Shown here piece after piece: positions 44,789 through 55,590 of a stretch of 64,000 nt of DNA. Source of the stretch: Lepidodermella squamata. Its lineage: Eukaryota > Gastrotricha. Location of the stretch: NCBI GenBank assembly GCA_047495785.1, contig JBLDXI010000042.1, positions 124,001-188,000 of the forward strand, in the 5' to 3' direction. Made by a program: the position numbers and the translations under genes. Positions within the stretch are counted from its first letter, which is position 1; every line of letters begins with the position of its first letter. The notes below the pieces were generated by a model. It saw only the letters and a list, made by a program, of their open reading frames with translations, ran no database searches and was not told where the DNA came from.

Positions 44789-44883
44789 CGTTTCTAGCAA
44801 AATGAAGTTAAAACAGTTTATCGGACAATGCACATTATCGGATGCGTTGGCGTTTTCATCGGTTTATCAATTATTCATCGATG

Positions 44884-44899
44884 AACGAGGGGGGGGGGG
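44884..44899. repeat. Poly-G run
   Basis: Eleven or so G residues in a row upstream of the gene ending at 43657; a similar run lies near 55350. Confidence 0.8.
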
Positions 44900-45184
44900 C
44901 TTGCTTGATGCGCAACGCTTAGGAACAATCGATGAGCCCATTTTGAGATTGCGCATCATAAAATCATGAATGCGTTTCACTATTATCTAGAGGAGAAAAA
45001 TTTTCTGTTCTGCCCTTACACACCTTGTGCCCATCTTGCGTTCTTTGCTGGGTCTAGAATATCGACGGGTTGAACGTTTTTGTTCATTCAGTTTTTGTTG
45101 TTCAGGGAAACTTGTTCATTATAGATAATCTAACATGCAACAAAAATGGTTTTTACTAAATGTTTTGAATTTTAACTAGATATA

Positions 45185-45559
45185 ACCGGATCCAGAGTTG
45201 TCCCCGGGTCAGATCTAAGCCGGGTCGGATTCGCGTCCGCCCCGTGGACCCGACACTGGGTAGCTGTAACCTAGACTTAGCTAGAAACTCACCACACCGT
45301 AAAATTTAGTGTGTTCAATGTCACTTATTAACGGGAAAACGGGGATTAACGTAGCAAAACACATTTTAGCGAAGTTTCGGTTAGCGTAACCTAGAAAATT
45401 ACCCTTTCGTATTACCTAGAAAATTACCTAGAAAAAACCTCGGAAAATGCGGCCAGTTTAGACCCCGGTTCGGGTCGGATCGGATCCGGGTTTAGGATTC
45501 CCAAGTCCGGTTCGGGTCGGGTCAAAAATTGTGGACCCGAGGACAACTCTGACCGGATC
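45185..45559. mobile_element. Short non-autonomous hAT element (MITE)
   Basis: Element 45193-45551 (359 bp) with inverted ends CAGAGTTGTCC(C/T)CGGGTC and an 8-bp duplication ACCGGATC on both sides (45185-45192, 45552-45559). The interior is rich in CGGGTCGGAT-like words that pair between halves. Its left end plus ~40 bases of flank recur at 50133-50241. Confidence 0.9.
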
Positions 45560-45810
45560 AAACCAGGATTGAAAGATCTGCCTTAGTGTGGTCCAAGCCA
45601 AAACATTTTGGAATCAGCAGCCAAACCACAAAAAGGTCGCCAGAGTCCGCGTATCTTTTTAGTTTAGTTTTGCTGTGTTAGTCTCGAAAAAAGTCCGCAT
45701 TTGGACCACATCGGAGTTTCTAAACATGTCTACACATTCAAAGTTATTAGCATGGCTATTTTAGAGTGAAGATATTAGAAATATTGTTTGAATCAAGCAA
45801 TCCCTTGCTG

Positions 45811-46645
45811 TTAATCGAACCAAAAAACGTCTTTATATTCAGCTGAAGCTGGCAATTTCGTACCGAAGATTAAAGCATTGACATTGTAAGCGCAATTCAG
45901 CGTTGAGATGCTCCGCGAATAGTAAGCGCATTCGCAGTATCTACGCGCGTATTCCGAGTAGAGTTTCGTGGGATCGACCGACGCATTTCTTGCTTCGACG
46001 TCTCCCAGCAGCCTCCTGGAAATATACTTGATCATCCAGCTAATTCAGAGAGATGAAACAACATACTCTTTTTCGCTAGTCCAAGGTGGGTATCGCCTGT
46101 TGAATAAGCCATAGCAGTGATTTGGTGTTGTAGTTGGCGCCGTTGGTGTAGTAACATGGTCGATAATCCCAAATCGCAAATAAACTATAGGTGTCGTCAC
46201 CCCGGGAACGACGATCATGAAAAAGCCCAGCAATGACAGCAAACAGAACACGAAAGCCGCCCGATACGGTCCTTTCACTTTTTCATCCTCCATTCGTTGT
46301 TGCGGGGTCCATAGCAGCTGGTGGCTTGGCGGCGGTTCGTAGCCCTCATTTTCGACAGCGTTTTTCCGCTTCCAAGCGAGACGAACCGCTGGGATGGCGC
46401 AGCATAGCATGCACGTGAAGAGGCTGCAAATCGACCATTTTCGCACGCACGTTCTCAGCTTTTCGACTGACCATCTAACTTGCGCCAAATGGTTGCGACC
46501 ATAATCCATTATGATAATTCTAAAAAAACGAGAATAAAGTTCGAGAAAATGTAGCTTTCAACTGAGCTCACGTTTGAGGTTGAGCATTTCCATTAGCGCC
46601 TTGGGTTGTTTGCTGGCCCATAGCTGGGTGAGCCGCTTGAGACAT
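45811..46645 (-). CDS. Two-membrane-segment protein, copy 2
   Basis: Exons 46572-46645, 46067-46519 and 45811-46015 (52- and 51-nt introns, phase 2) give 243 aa. The head is short (MSQAAHPAMGQQTTQGANGN) and not proline-rich. The core repeats the paralogue at 43657: CVRKWSIC, first segment (SLFTCMLCCAIPAVRLAW), WTPQQR, KGPYR, second segment (AAFVFCLLSLLGFFMIVV), NHCYG, and tail motifs YCECAYY and CAYNVNA. Conserved cysteines around both segments and in the tail suggest a constrained fold. Both copies plus the broken 38.3-kb copy lie within 8 kb, so the family is expanding here. Confidence 0.78.
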
Positions 46646-46699
46646 TCAATATTCCCTTTCTCCTCTTCTTTTAGCGTTCGGGAATATACAGATTTGTGT

Positions 46700-48399
46700 G
46701 TTTCCGTAAACCGCAAGCAGCGGAGATATCATCTCATCGCCAAGTGGGCGGATGGCAAATTTGACGAAGAAGCATGTTATTGGCAGACTTTGTTAGATTA
46801 GGGGTTCCATTCATCAAAATCAATGTTTTCAGAAGAAATAATTGAAATCAAATACCACTGATGCTGATTGCCAGAATGTATAAAATTCTCGCAGTCAAAA
46901 ACATGTGTAAACAATTTGTATCACTTTGAGCATTGTAGTTTAGAACTGTTCAAACTAAAAATATTACTCGATCTAATAGAATAATGAATTTTCAGAATCC
47001 TGACGGTACCATCCCTGGCGGTACTTCGCTCTCCGAATTTTCAAAATCCTGACGGATCATAACTTGTAAGAAGGTGTCTTTAAACAGGGTGCTTTCATCG
47101 TAGGAGTACTGTAGTGGTCATGCCAGCCATTTCCATCATTCCGCACAGTTAACGCGATCACCGACCTTTCCATTTCTGCTGTCCTACTTCGCTCTTTGAT
47201 TCCTACCACTTTTCTGAACCCTCAAACAATAGTGTTTCAATCGGAAGGCATTGAGAACTAGGTGTGATCAGTGGATGGAACGCAATGTAACCGGAACAAT
47301 GTACAGACCCGGGAAAACCCGTCCTTTTTGGAATTTTCAAGCAGGATGAGCTCTGAGTTCCGAGACCGAGTTGAGTTCTTAAATTTGGACATTAAAACTT
47401 AAAGAAAAAAATTCAGTAAATTCGCAAAACCCCATTTTTCCTTATTTACGTTTAATTGTTCTGAACTTAGAAATAATTAAGAAGATCGTTAGGAATTCAA
47501 ATTTTTTGTAATTTTGTATGAGAATAGGATTGATGGGACAGACTCAATACATCCTTTTTGCTGCAGGATCATATTTACATTTGAGGAATGTACGGTTGAG
47601 AAAATTGAGCTTTTTCTAGCCAGTTTAAGCAGCAGGTGGAGCGCACGTAACTGACGCGAATGAAAGCTTAAGCTCCTTCTGCTTCCTGGAACTGGCTTCA
47701 AAAAGCCAACTTTAGGTAAAAACACGCAAAATAACTCCTATCACTATAGTAGTCGCGTCGATTTCACTGGCGGTTCCGGAATCCGAAATCTCAACCGAAG
47801 ACACAAGGTCAGCGCATATAAGATTTTTTATCAACTTAGTCAACCTTGTATTTTTCTTCAGCCACTGTACTTGAGTTACACAGTGGAATTTCTAGGCGTG
47901 CGCTGATTGGTCAATCGATCGTCGCTATGACTCCCAGATGAAACATTATGGTCGTACGATCCATTTTTGATTTTTATGATTTTTCGCAGCATGTGATTTT
48001 TGCGGCAGTAATTAGTAATTAACAGCGATTAGCATGGAGTTTACGCTCGTGGTCAAAGGAAACCGTGCAGAGGGCGTGGCAAGGTCACTTTTTACAAAAA
48101 TAGAAAATAATTTATCAGTGGATCGCACGGCAAGGATGTTTCATCCCGGAGTGATCATGTGACATAGATAGCACGCCGGCTGGCCGAAAGACGCGTTCGC
48201 TTTTTTCTCGTGAATATTCAGAATGATTTGCAGCCTAAAAAAATCAAAATGACTCCATTCGAATTTGTTAAAAAATTTGACAGCCCCCCTCTCCCCCTCT
48301 CAACCCCTCGCAAACAAAACCGGTCTAATGACTTACAAATTGCTCTGTCAAATTGCGATTGGTATACTTAGGGTTTATTTTCAGTAATTTTACAGAAAG
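46700..48399. other. Gene-free stretch
   Basis: 46646-46760 resembles the sequence ahead of the broken copy at 39.75 kb (CCCTTTCTCCTCTTCTTTTA), that is shared promoter. Beyond it I see no supported gene. 47898-48170 has imperfect inverted words (CGTACGATCC / GGATCGCACG) like those of the 30.9-kb MITE. Confidence 0.4.
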
Positions 48400-50703
48400 A
48401 TGCCTACCTTCACTGCGTTCATTGCATTCACCTCCGTCGTTTGCTTTTCAGGTATTCGATTATGAGTAATCCCACTGTAAAAACGAGATTTCTACTTAGT
48501 ACCCTAAGAAGTAACCATCACTGCTCTTGGCGATTGTTACTTTAAAGTATTTTCATTCTTACTTTTGAGACTCTGGTTCCCAAATAGCACGGTCTTAAAA
48601 AGGAATAATTCTGAACCGCTGCTAATGAGCACGGTCTTTATAATTAATAATTTTATATTGTTCCTATATAGCCGATTCCTACGGTAGTTTTGCGGTAGTT
48701 TGGGCGGTAGTTTTACGGTATTTTTACCGTACTACTGCCGCGAACTAAAAATTCGGGTCAGCTTTGATTTCTACCAAGCTTACATGAACTTTAATTCAAG
48801 CCCAGCAAGGATTAACGATAGCCAGGATCATTCTCTACATTCCTACTTTATAGCAAAAGTTTCACAGCACAAAATCGCGTCGAAAGTCACTAAAATGGGC
48901 CAAATCGCGACATTTTGGCAACCTTTGCGCGCAGATTCTGGACGAACGGGCTATCGCCGGCGCGATTTTCGCATAGCATTAGATAGCAGGCTTCATTCTC
49001 TACAAGATAAACGCGGCTCAACTCGCGCCAGGTGGAATTTCATTGCGAAAAGTCGCGTCGAAAAGCTAACTTTTGACTAGGTCCGTGCGCTATCGGTATT
49101 TTATAGTGATTCTAAAGGATAAAATGTATTCCTATTATATTGGTTTACTTTTTTATTACTTTGTAATGGCATGTACGGCCACGTGGTCATATAACGTCAT
49201 TCATAATACCGTTTACGCTGGATAAATGACAATAATAATCGCGTATTGCACTCATAATGAATGAAAATCATGTCATTGCAGCCAATTTTAATTTTCAAAC
49301 GAAATTAATTATTTCTAGCTGGAATTTTGAGTTTTACAGCGTAAATGAGTTTGATAATCGGTATTTTGCTGATTCTGGTCCAAATGACACGTTTTTCGGT
49401 ATATTTGGGATTTGTTTCTCATTGCGGTAGTCTTGCGGTAGTTACGAGGTACTTTTTCGGTAGAACACCCGAAAAAATACCGAATTATTCGTAATATGGC
49501 ACCGTCTTATTTAGAAGACTTTGAGCTAAAAAACGGCTTTTCAGTAATAATTATTCAGCTACATTTTACGCCTAGTATACCTCAAAAAACGGACACGATG
49601 TAAAAGCGCATTTTATTTCGAAATGATTTAACACTTTTGTTCGAAATTCGGACGTTTTCCTCATATTGCCGAAAAATAAGTATAAAACTGATCATGAGTG
49701 GTAACAAAATTCAGAAATACGAAAAACGGGGCAAACAGACAAGAAGATCGGGAAAAAAATGGAGAATATAGTTCGCATGTCACAATAAATTCTCGCACAA
49801 ACTAATGTTTAGAGGCGGCGCGATGTCGTCTTCTTGATTTCTCGGAGTTTTCTGGTCGGTCGATTAGCAGCATTATTAGGTACGAGGTGCAGCCTTCAGC
49901 GATCGCGTGCCACATGTTCCATCTAAATAAGACAAATCGAAAAATTAACTAAGCATGGCATTGGAACGTTCTTGATTTCTGATAAAAATAATTCACTAAA
50001 TTATATTTTCCGATTTTATCAAATTTTCCACACAAAATTGAACTACTAGGTTTTAATTTGGACAAAAAAACAAGCTTACCACCAGAAAATAATAGCTCGA
50101 TGGATGAAATTCAGTCGCTGAAGGCAAAACGTTTTACTAAATGTTTTGAATTTTAACTAGATATAACCGGATCCAGAGTTGTCCCCGGGTCGGATTCGGG
50201 TCCACCCCGTGAACCCGACACTGGGTAGCTGTAACCTAGACTTGCATTCACCTCCGTCGTCGGCTTTTCAGGTAAGTATTCGATTATGAGTAATCCCTAA
50301 TGGATAAATTATCATCCCGTGCCCTACAACAGAAACAGTGGCTATTCAATGCTACGTCACTAACGGAGAAGGCGGATACACGACTGCGACAGGTTGCGGT
50401 GTGTGCAGCAAAGGCTACGCCAACGTTGACGGCATCGAATTGATTGAGAAGAGGTGCTGGCCGGGCACGCCTGGCACTATTAACCCAGAGTGCCAGACTG
50501 ACATTGTTCGCGGCTATTCGGTGCGTGTTTGCCTGTGCAACGACCGCGATTTCTGCAACAGCGCCCCACCTTCAGCAGCCTCCTTCTCGGCTATCACCAT
50601 CACTTTCATCGCAGCAGCTTTTTTTTTGCTTAATAGACCCGAATCAAGTTTTACTATCCAGCAAAAACATTTACCTAAAGTCCTAATTTGTATTGAGAAA
50701 TAA
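48400..50703 (+). CDS. Ly6/uPAR-like GPI-anchored protein
   Basis: Exon 1 (48400-48451, MPTFTAFIAFTSVVCFS, a signal peptide) joins in phase 1 to exon 2 (50333-50703), giving 140 aa across a 1.88-kb intron. The mature chain has a three-finger-type cysteine pattern (QCYVTNG, GCGVC, RCW, PEC) closing with VCLCNDRDFCN, the C-x-C-x5-CN ending of Ly6/CD59 domains. A hydrophobic tail (AITITFIAAAFFLL) after small residues (SAPPSAASFS) fits a GPI-attachment signal, although about 25 residues follow it. A partial second copy of exon 1 at 50242-50269 lacks its ATG, so whether the real first exon is the distant one needs transcript support. The intron includes GCGGTAGTTTT-type repeats. Confidence 0.6.
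48680..49490. repeat. GCGGTAGT-rich segment in the Ly6 intron
   Basis: Clusters of CGGTAGTTTT at 48680-48745 and GCGGTAGTCTTGCGGTAGTT at 49427-49446 bracket ~700 bases. They could be the ends of an unrecognised element; clean inverted termini and a target duplication were not found. Confidence 0.35.
50133..50269. repeat. Chimeric junction: copied MITE end fused to partial Ly6 exon 1
   Basis: 50133-50241 repeats 45153-45285 (flank TAACTAGATATAACCGGATC, then the MITE end and AGCTGTAACCTAGACTT). At about 50242 it switches without a gap to GCATTCACCTCCGTCG...TTTTCAG, the second half of Ly6 exon 1 with its splice donor. The MITE right half is absent. Confidence 0.8.
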
Positions 50704-50797
50704 ATTTCGCGGTGTCCTAATTAGAATCAAACAAGCGATCTTTAAAAGGTTCATTAGACTGTTACTCTCGCTGTCTATATTTTTCTCCGAATTGATA

Positions 50798-51920
50798 TCA
50801 GTCAAAGCGTTTGCACGAAAAGTTGGCAAATCCAAGCGCGACATCCAGCGCTTTCTTGATAGCATCCTTCGCGGCATCACCAGTTGGCGCATACCCAGCC
50901 TCAACCGCCGCAGCAACAGCTCGAGTTGTAGCAAGAGAAACCTTCTTGATGTAGTCCTTGCAAGCATCACGATCGCTACAGCAGATAGCTCCGAAATCGT
51001 GAGGACGCGATGAAGGGCATGCGTTCCAGCAAACTGGACCAACAGGTGCCGAACCATCCGGGCAGTGGGGGTAGCACAAACCAGCGTCGTAGTGCTGGTC
51101 CTTAGGGCAGCTCATCGGGTAACCAGCCCCGCGACCATAGCTCTTCTTCGCATAGGTGTGAACATCGATGCGGCAAGTGCAGCCGTCGTTTTTGTATCCC
51201 GAGGGGCAGTGGGAACAGCCTTTTGAGAGGGTTAGGCCACACTTGTCGTACCATGGGCAGTTGTGGTTGTCGGACGAGATGATAGAGGTTGGGCGGGTGC
51301 AAAGGGCTCCGGTATCTGTGTATCCATCACGACAATATTCCCAGCACTGAAAAATAATTTCGAAATCGCATTAAACCATATGAATCAATGAAAAATCACA
51401 ATCGGTTCAAAAAGGATCCCAAAATTTTTAGATCCCGGATTCTACTACGTTTCAGACTTCTAAGGCCCTTCCAGACTCCTGAAACTTGACAATTCCTTTC
51501 TTTGAAGACTATCATTAAGAGAGACTTCAGGAGGATGTTTTGACTTACGACAGGGCCGACTCCCTTATAACCATTGGCACAAGGCGGATAGCAAAGAAGG
51601 CCGTCTTTCTCCAGGCCATCCCGGCAAGTGCTAACAGGCTTGCCAACGCCTCGAGTGGTTGTTTCCTTCCAGCAAAGGCCCATTTTCTCCTTCATGATCA
51701 GGATGACATTGGTCATATTGACGTGCTCCAGGGCTAGGCCGATCAGCTGCTTAATCGGGCTCGTCTCTTCATCGTCGTCATCGACGTAGCCGGAAAGACT
51801 GAAACGAGCGTTGGCTAATCAAATGATGGAAAATTTCGAAATTCTCAATGGTTTGATCCGAAATGACGAACCCTTGCAAAATATTGCGGCCAAGAGGAAA
51901 ACGGCGGTGTAGAACTTCAT
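50798..51920 (-). CDS. Secreted cysteine-rich protein with GVGPVCW repeats, copy 3
   Basis: Exons 51872-51920, 51549-51814 and 50798-51346 join in phases 1 and 0 to give 287 aa. Signal peptide MKFYTAVFLLAAIFCKANA. The two GVGPV-CW units are kept, but the second reads GSAPVGPVCWNACPSSRPHD, so the family motif relaxes to VGPVCW. The acidic linker (SGYVDDDDEE), helix (IMKEKMGLCWK) and C-terminal alanine-rich helix ending SCKRFD are conserved. The middle unit is three residues shorter (CSHCPSGYKNDG). It sits 39 kb from the recent pair and shares their exon structure, so it is the older paralogue. Its 3' end lies only 95 bases from the Ly6 stop on the opposite strand. Confidence 0.8.
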
Positions 51921-52178
51921 TGCGAGCGTAGAAAAATTCGGATTCGATCGAACCTTAATAATTGCCCTTTATATATGGTGGCATTTGGGGTAAAAAAGTA
52001 CGTCAGAGCCTTTGGGTACCTGGAATCTGCTGGGAAAAGCAAGCCGTTTTCTCAGTGAGGCAAAATCGTGATAAAAACACTCAGTTTGACTGACTTTCCG
52101 TCCTAACAAGCGATTTATTTGTTCAAGATTTAAGGCGATAAATTAAAGCAATTGTCAGGCTTTGATATATTTTTTGGA

Positions 52179-53431
52179 TCAATTCGACGGATTTTCAACT
52201 GCGGTAGAATTAGCTTTAGCTTCAGCTGAGGCGATGAATTCCTCGGATAATTTCCACAGCCGCTCAGCTTTCATGTCATCCTTCGCAATGTTCCAATGGC
52301 CAATTCCAGTCACAGGCTTCGAATCACTGAAATAGCCACCGCTGTTTGTAAACTCCAGCCCAGGCTCACAGGCGCAGTAAATCGTCGTGGCCGCTCCTTT
52401 TTGTGGGGAGATAGCGAATAAGGACTGAACAGGCTCAAACCAGGCCATGAACGCTTTCGATTGGTTCTTTTTCGCAATTGTGGTCCGGACGAAGCCGGGA
52501 TGAAGTGAAAACACCGCAATCCCACTTTGGGCCGCAGACAGTGTATCGGCCCCATTCAAAATTTGGTGCAGCCTCCTGGCATGCAGAATATTCGCGAGCT
52601 TCGAATGGTTGTCTATAATGATTCACGTCAAAAATTTCCGATTTTCGAAGTTAGGACTTACAAGCTCGTAACGCGTCGTACTTGCCCGGCTCTTCGCAGT
52701 TCAAATCTTCGATGTCAAGCCCCTTCGGCCAGCAGAATTGATGAGCCGTGGATGCGACTATCACGATCCTAGCCGGCTGACTCTTCTTCAAAAGCGGAAG
52801 CAGTTCGTTGACCAGTAGAAAGTGGCCGAGATGATTAGTTCCGAAAGTTAGCTCGAACCCATCTTTTGTAAAGTTTCGCTTATCATTCGGCGCATGGACA
52901 CCGGCGTTGTTGATTAGAACATGTAGGACCTGTTCAGTTTCTAGAATCTTCTTGGCGCAGGTTCGGACAGATGCGAGAGATGAAAGGTCTAGTTCGATCA
53001 CTTCCAAGATGCAAGTCGAGGAATTCTCGCCGAGCTTTTCTTTGATTGAATTCACGGCTTCTTGAGCTGATTGTACGTTGCGACAGGCTAGGATAATTTT
53101 GGCTGCTCCTCGACGAGCTAGTTCAAGAACAGTTTCATAGCCGATGCCAGCGTTGGCCCCTGTAAAATTTAAAGAGAACATTGATAATTGATAATTACTT
53201 CAAGAATGGAAGAAAGCAGACATTCAGTTAGTATGATTTTTAGTTTGATTTTTTAGAAAATAATCTTGAAAATTTCAGAGGATTTCTTTCTGATTTTAAA
53301 GTAAAATCTGAACCTTACAAATCATCAAAATCCTTTTAAACAAAATGCAGCTCTGAAAAATAATTGTTCAAACCTGTGATGAAGACAACTTTGTCTTTGA
53401 TGGTCCATGTGGATTGAGTGGCCGCTGCCAT
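52179..53431 (-). CDS. Short-chain dehydrogenase/reductase, retinol-dehydrogenase/WWOX-like
   Basis: Exons 53374-53431, 52662-53159 and 52179-52612 (214- and 49-nt introns) give 329 aa. The Rossmann nucleotide-binding motif TGANAGIG spans the first intron at residues 19-26, followed by ACRN (NADP-preferring context), LDLSSLASVR, LINNAGV, NHLGHFLL, the catalytic serine in IVIVASTAHQF, and the active-site pair as YNHSK, again split by an intron. LHPGFVRT follows. All catalytic residues are present and the length is normal. This subgroup reduces or oxidises lipophilic carbonyls or retinoids with NADP(H); the true substrate is unknown. No membrane anchor or obvious targeting signal. A broken partial copy lies at 57.2 kb. 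Confidence 0.9.
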
Positions 53432-53950
53432 TTTTGGAATACTTGTATTAACTGTTTTTACGAACTGAGGAACGAATTGTGTCGCGAACGTGGGCCTTTA
53501 CTACATGGATAAGGCTTATCTCGAGACGGGAAACGTGCTCAGAAAAAGTGACCCCTTCTTAACGGAAACAAGGTAGATTAGCCTAGCTAGTTTTTCATTA
53601 TTCAGTCTGAAGGGCTTATCATACCTGCCGGTCAGCGAGCTTGTACATCAAGTTCATCATCTTGCTTATTGGCAAAACATGCTCAATTTCCTCATTACCT
53701 TGGTAGCTGGGCTTGACTTAGGCTTCGTAGAGAACAAGTTTGATCTATTTTAGGCCGATTCGAATGACTAAAATCTTCATGGATTCAGATTTCTAGGTAA
53801 AAGAGTCAATGGTTTGCGTTATTGAGGTTATCTGGGTTATCTGGCTTGATTTTATTCTGCACCATTCACAGTATATTTGATCGAGCTAAATCAAGAGGTT
53901 CCAGCAATGAAGTATCGCTGTTACCGCGTTATCTTAATCCACACACAAAG

Positions 53951-55069
53951 TCACTCAAATTTCAAATAACGAAGCAAGGCAGGCGGTAAAACGCCGTCCA
54001 GTCCAATATCTATAGCCTCGATTCGTTTCTTACAACCGGGTGGCAGGCGGTTGAGAATCGCCATTCTGCACATCGCCTGTAGCGTCATTGGAAAAAGCTG
54101 AGCCACGTGAGGAATCAACATTTGTCGCAATCTCGTGCTTTCAACGCCATCGCCGGTTCGTGGCTTGAAGTTCACCGGGTTGAATGACGATGTCATTCTT
54201 GCGAAGAGAAGAATTTCAAACAAGCGATTGTCTAGCTGGCTCGGATTATTGATCCTTTCATAGGCAAAGCTTGACAATAGGAGGCTAGTGAAATAATCAT
54301 CCTTAGCGCAGCATTCGCACATCATACCAGCAATTGCCAGGGTTTTAAAAAATTCAGCCTTCACACCACCAGGGAAAACAACCAGCTGCATCCCGTTCAA
54401 AACAACGAGATCTGCCGCGCGGAGAAACAAGTCAACCATACAGGACCTCCATACACGAAACTTTTCCTCAGGTTGATGGGTAGCCTCTAGATGCGCCCCG
54501 GATTCAAGCAGAAACTTCGCAATGTCCCAACAGTTATTGAAGTAGGCAGTATTCAATGGAGATGATTCTCCGCTTGGGAAATTCAAATTCGCCCCACGGG
54601 CTACCAGAAGCTCAACCAACGGCCTCAGCCGATAGACCACACACAATTTCAAAGCTGTGTATCGAAATGAATCGACGTAATCGATTTCGGCGCCGTGGTC
54701 TAGCAATACGCTGACTGTTTTTGAACGATCTACGACACGGTCGCTATCTCGATGTTGTTCTGTAGTATGCAGTGAAACTTGGTTGAGCTCAAGCGCTCGA
54801 ATAGATGGATCGCAAGCTGCTTTTAAGCACGTATAATCGGATGTGAGAAGTTTTCGATAATTTGGATAGAATCCCTTAGTTTCCAAGTTGACTTTTCGCG
54901 TTGATAACAGGTAACTGAGGCATTTGTGGCTTGCTGCAGCGCTGACTACTCGAGCGATTTTATCGGCGCCCAGTACTGAAACAGCGTTATCGAGGTCAGA
55001 CGAGAAGAAGGCAAGGTCGTCGTCTTCGCAGGCTTGGGCAAATTTCGCATAGTTGAAGTTGCTTCTCAT
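53951..55069 (-). CDS. Ankyrin-repeat protein with a C-terminal SOCS box (ASB-like)
   Basis: Intronless, 372 aa. Ankyrin repeats are recognisable in the middle (TVSVLLDHGAEIDYVDSFRY, RPLVELLVARGANLNFPSGE, DIAKFLLESGAHLEA). After a non-repetitive ~120 residues, the last ~45 residues fit a SOCS box: PMTLQAMCRMAILNRL at its start (P-x-x-L-x-x-x-C-R) and LPPALLRYLKFE at its end. ASB proteins of animals use the SOCS box to bind elongin B/C and a cullin-5 ubiquitin ligase, with the ankyrin repeats choosing the target; that role is inferred. Start is the only upstream Met that keeps the frame. Confidence 0.75.
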   Translation of the reverse strand: MRSNFNYAKFAQACEDDDLAFFSSDLDNAVSVLGADKIARVVSAAASHKCLSYLLSTRKVNLETKGFYPNYRKLLTSDYTCLKAACDPSIRALELNQVSLHTTEQHRDSDRVVDRSKTVSVLLDHGAEIDYVDSFRYTALKLCVVYRLRPLVELLVARGANLNFPSGESSPLNTAYFNNCWDIAKFLLESGAHLEATHQPEEKFRVWRSCMVDLFLRAADLVVLNGMQLVVFPGGVKAEFFKTLAIAGMMCECCAKDDYFTSLLLSSFAYERINNPSQLDNRLFEILLFARMTSSFNPVNFKPRTGDGVESTRLRQMLIPHVAQLFPMTLQAMCRMAILNRLPPGCKKRIEAIDIGLDGVLPPALLRYLKFE

Positions 55070-55079
55070 TTTGAAAGTG

Positions 55080-55590
55080 CGTAATCAATGATATCAAGTG
55101 ATATCAAGTTATAAACGGGGACTTACTAGCTGATAAGGAATGCGATAAGCAGCATGTTAGGAAATAGCGATATCTAGATGGGTAGGAGTAATTCAATCTT
55201 CATAAATAAATGCCGGGTCCAAATGGCTTAATTTTGTTCTCCTCAAACCTCAAACCTCGGAATGTCGATGTCTTCCTGTCATTCTTTCCATCTATTTTTT
55301 CCAATCTCCATTCTCAGAAGCTGTATTCGAGTCAAGAAAGGTGAATTCAAGAGGGGGGGGGCACTCGGCAGGGTTTGAACTGGTTCAAAATAGATCCTGA
55401 AAAAAATCGCGGTTTTTTCAAAAGCGTTTTTGGGGTGTTTTCACTTTTCACGCAAAAAACCTCAAATTTTCAAAGTTAACAGCCAGCCATTGATCAACCG
55501 CAAAAGCTATTAGAATTATAAAACTGATAATTAGTCATACTAATCACCAATTTATTTAGCTAGCGTAAAATTTCCGTTTCGAGCTGCCTG
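55080..55590. other. Gene-free stretch
   Basis: Short intergenic space with a poly-G run at about 55352-55361 and no supported gene. Confidence 0.4.

Noticed and set aside
48580-49510. A defined transposon bracketed by GCGGTAGT clusters
   Set aside because: No clean inverted ends or target duplication could be aligned, so it is listed only as a repeat-rich segment.
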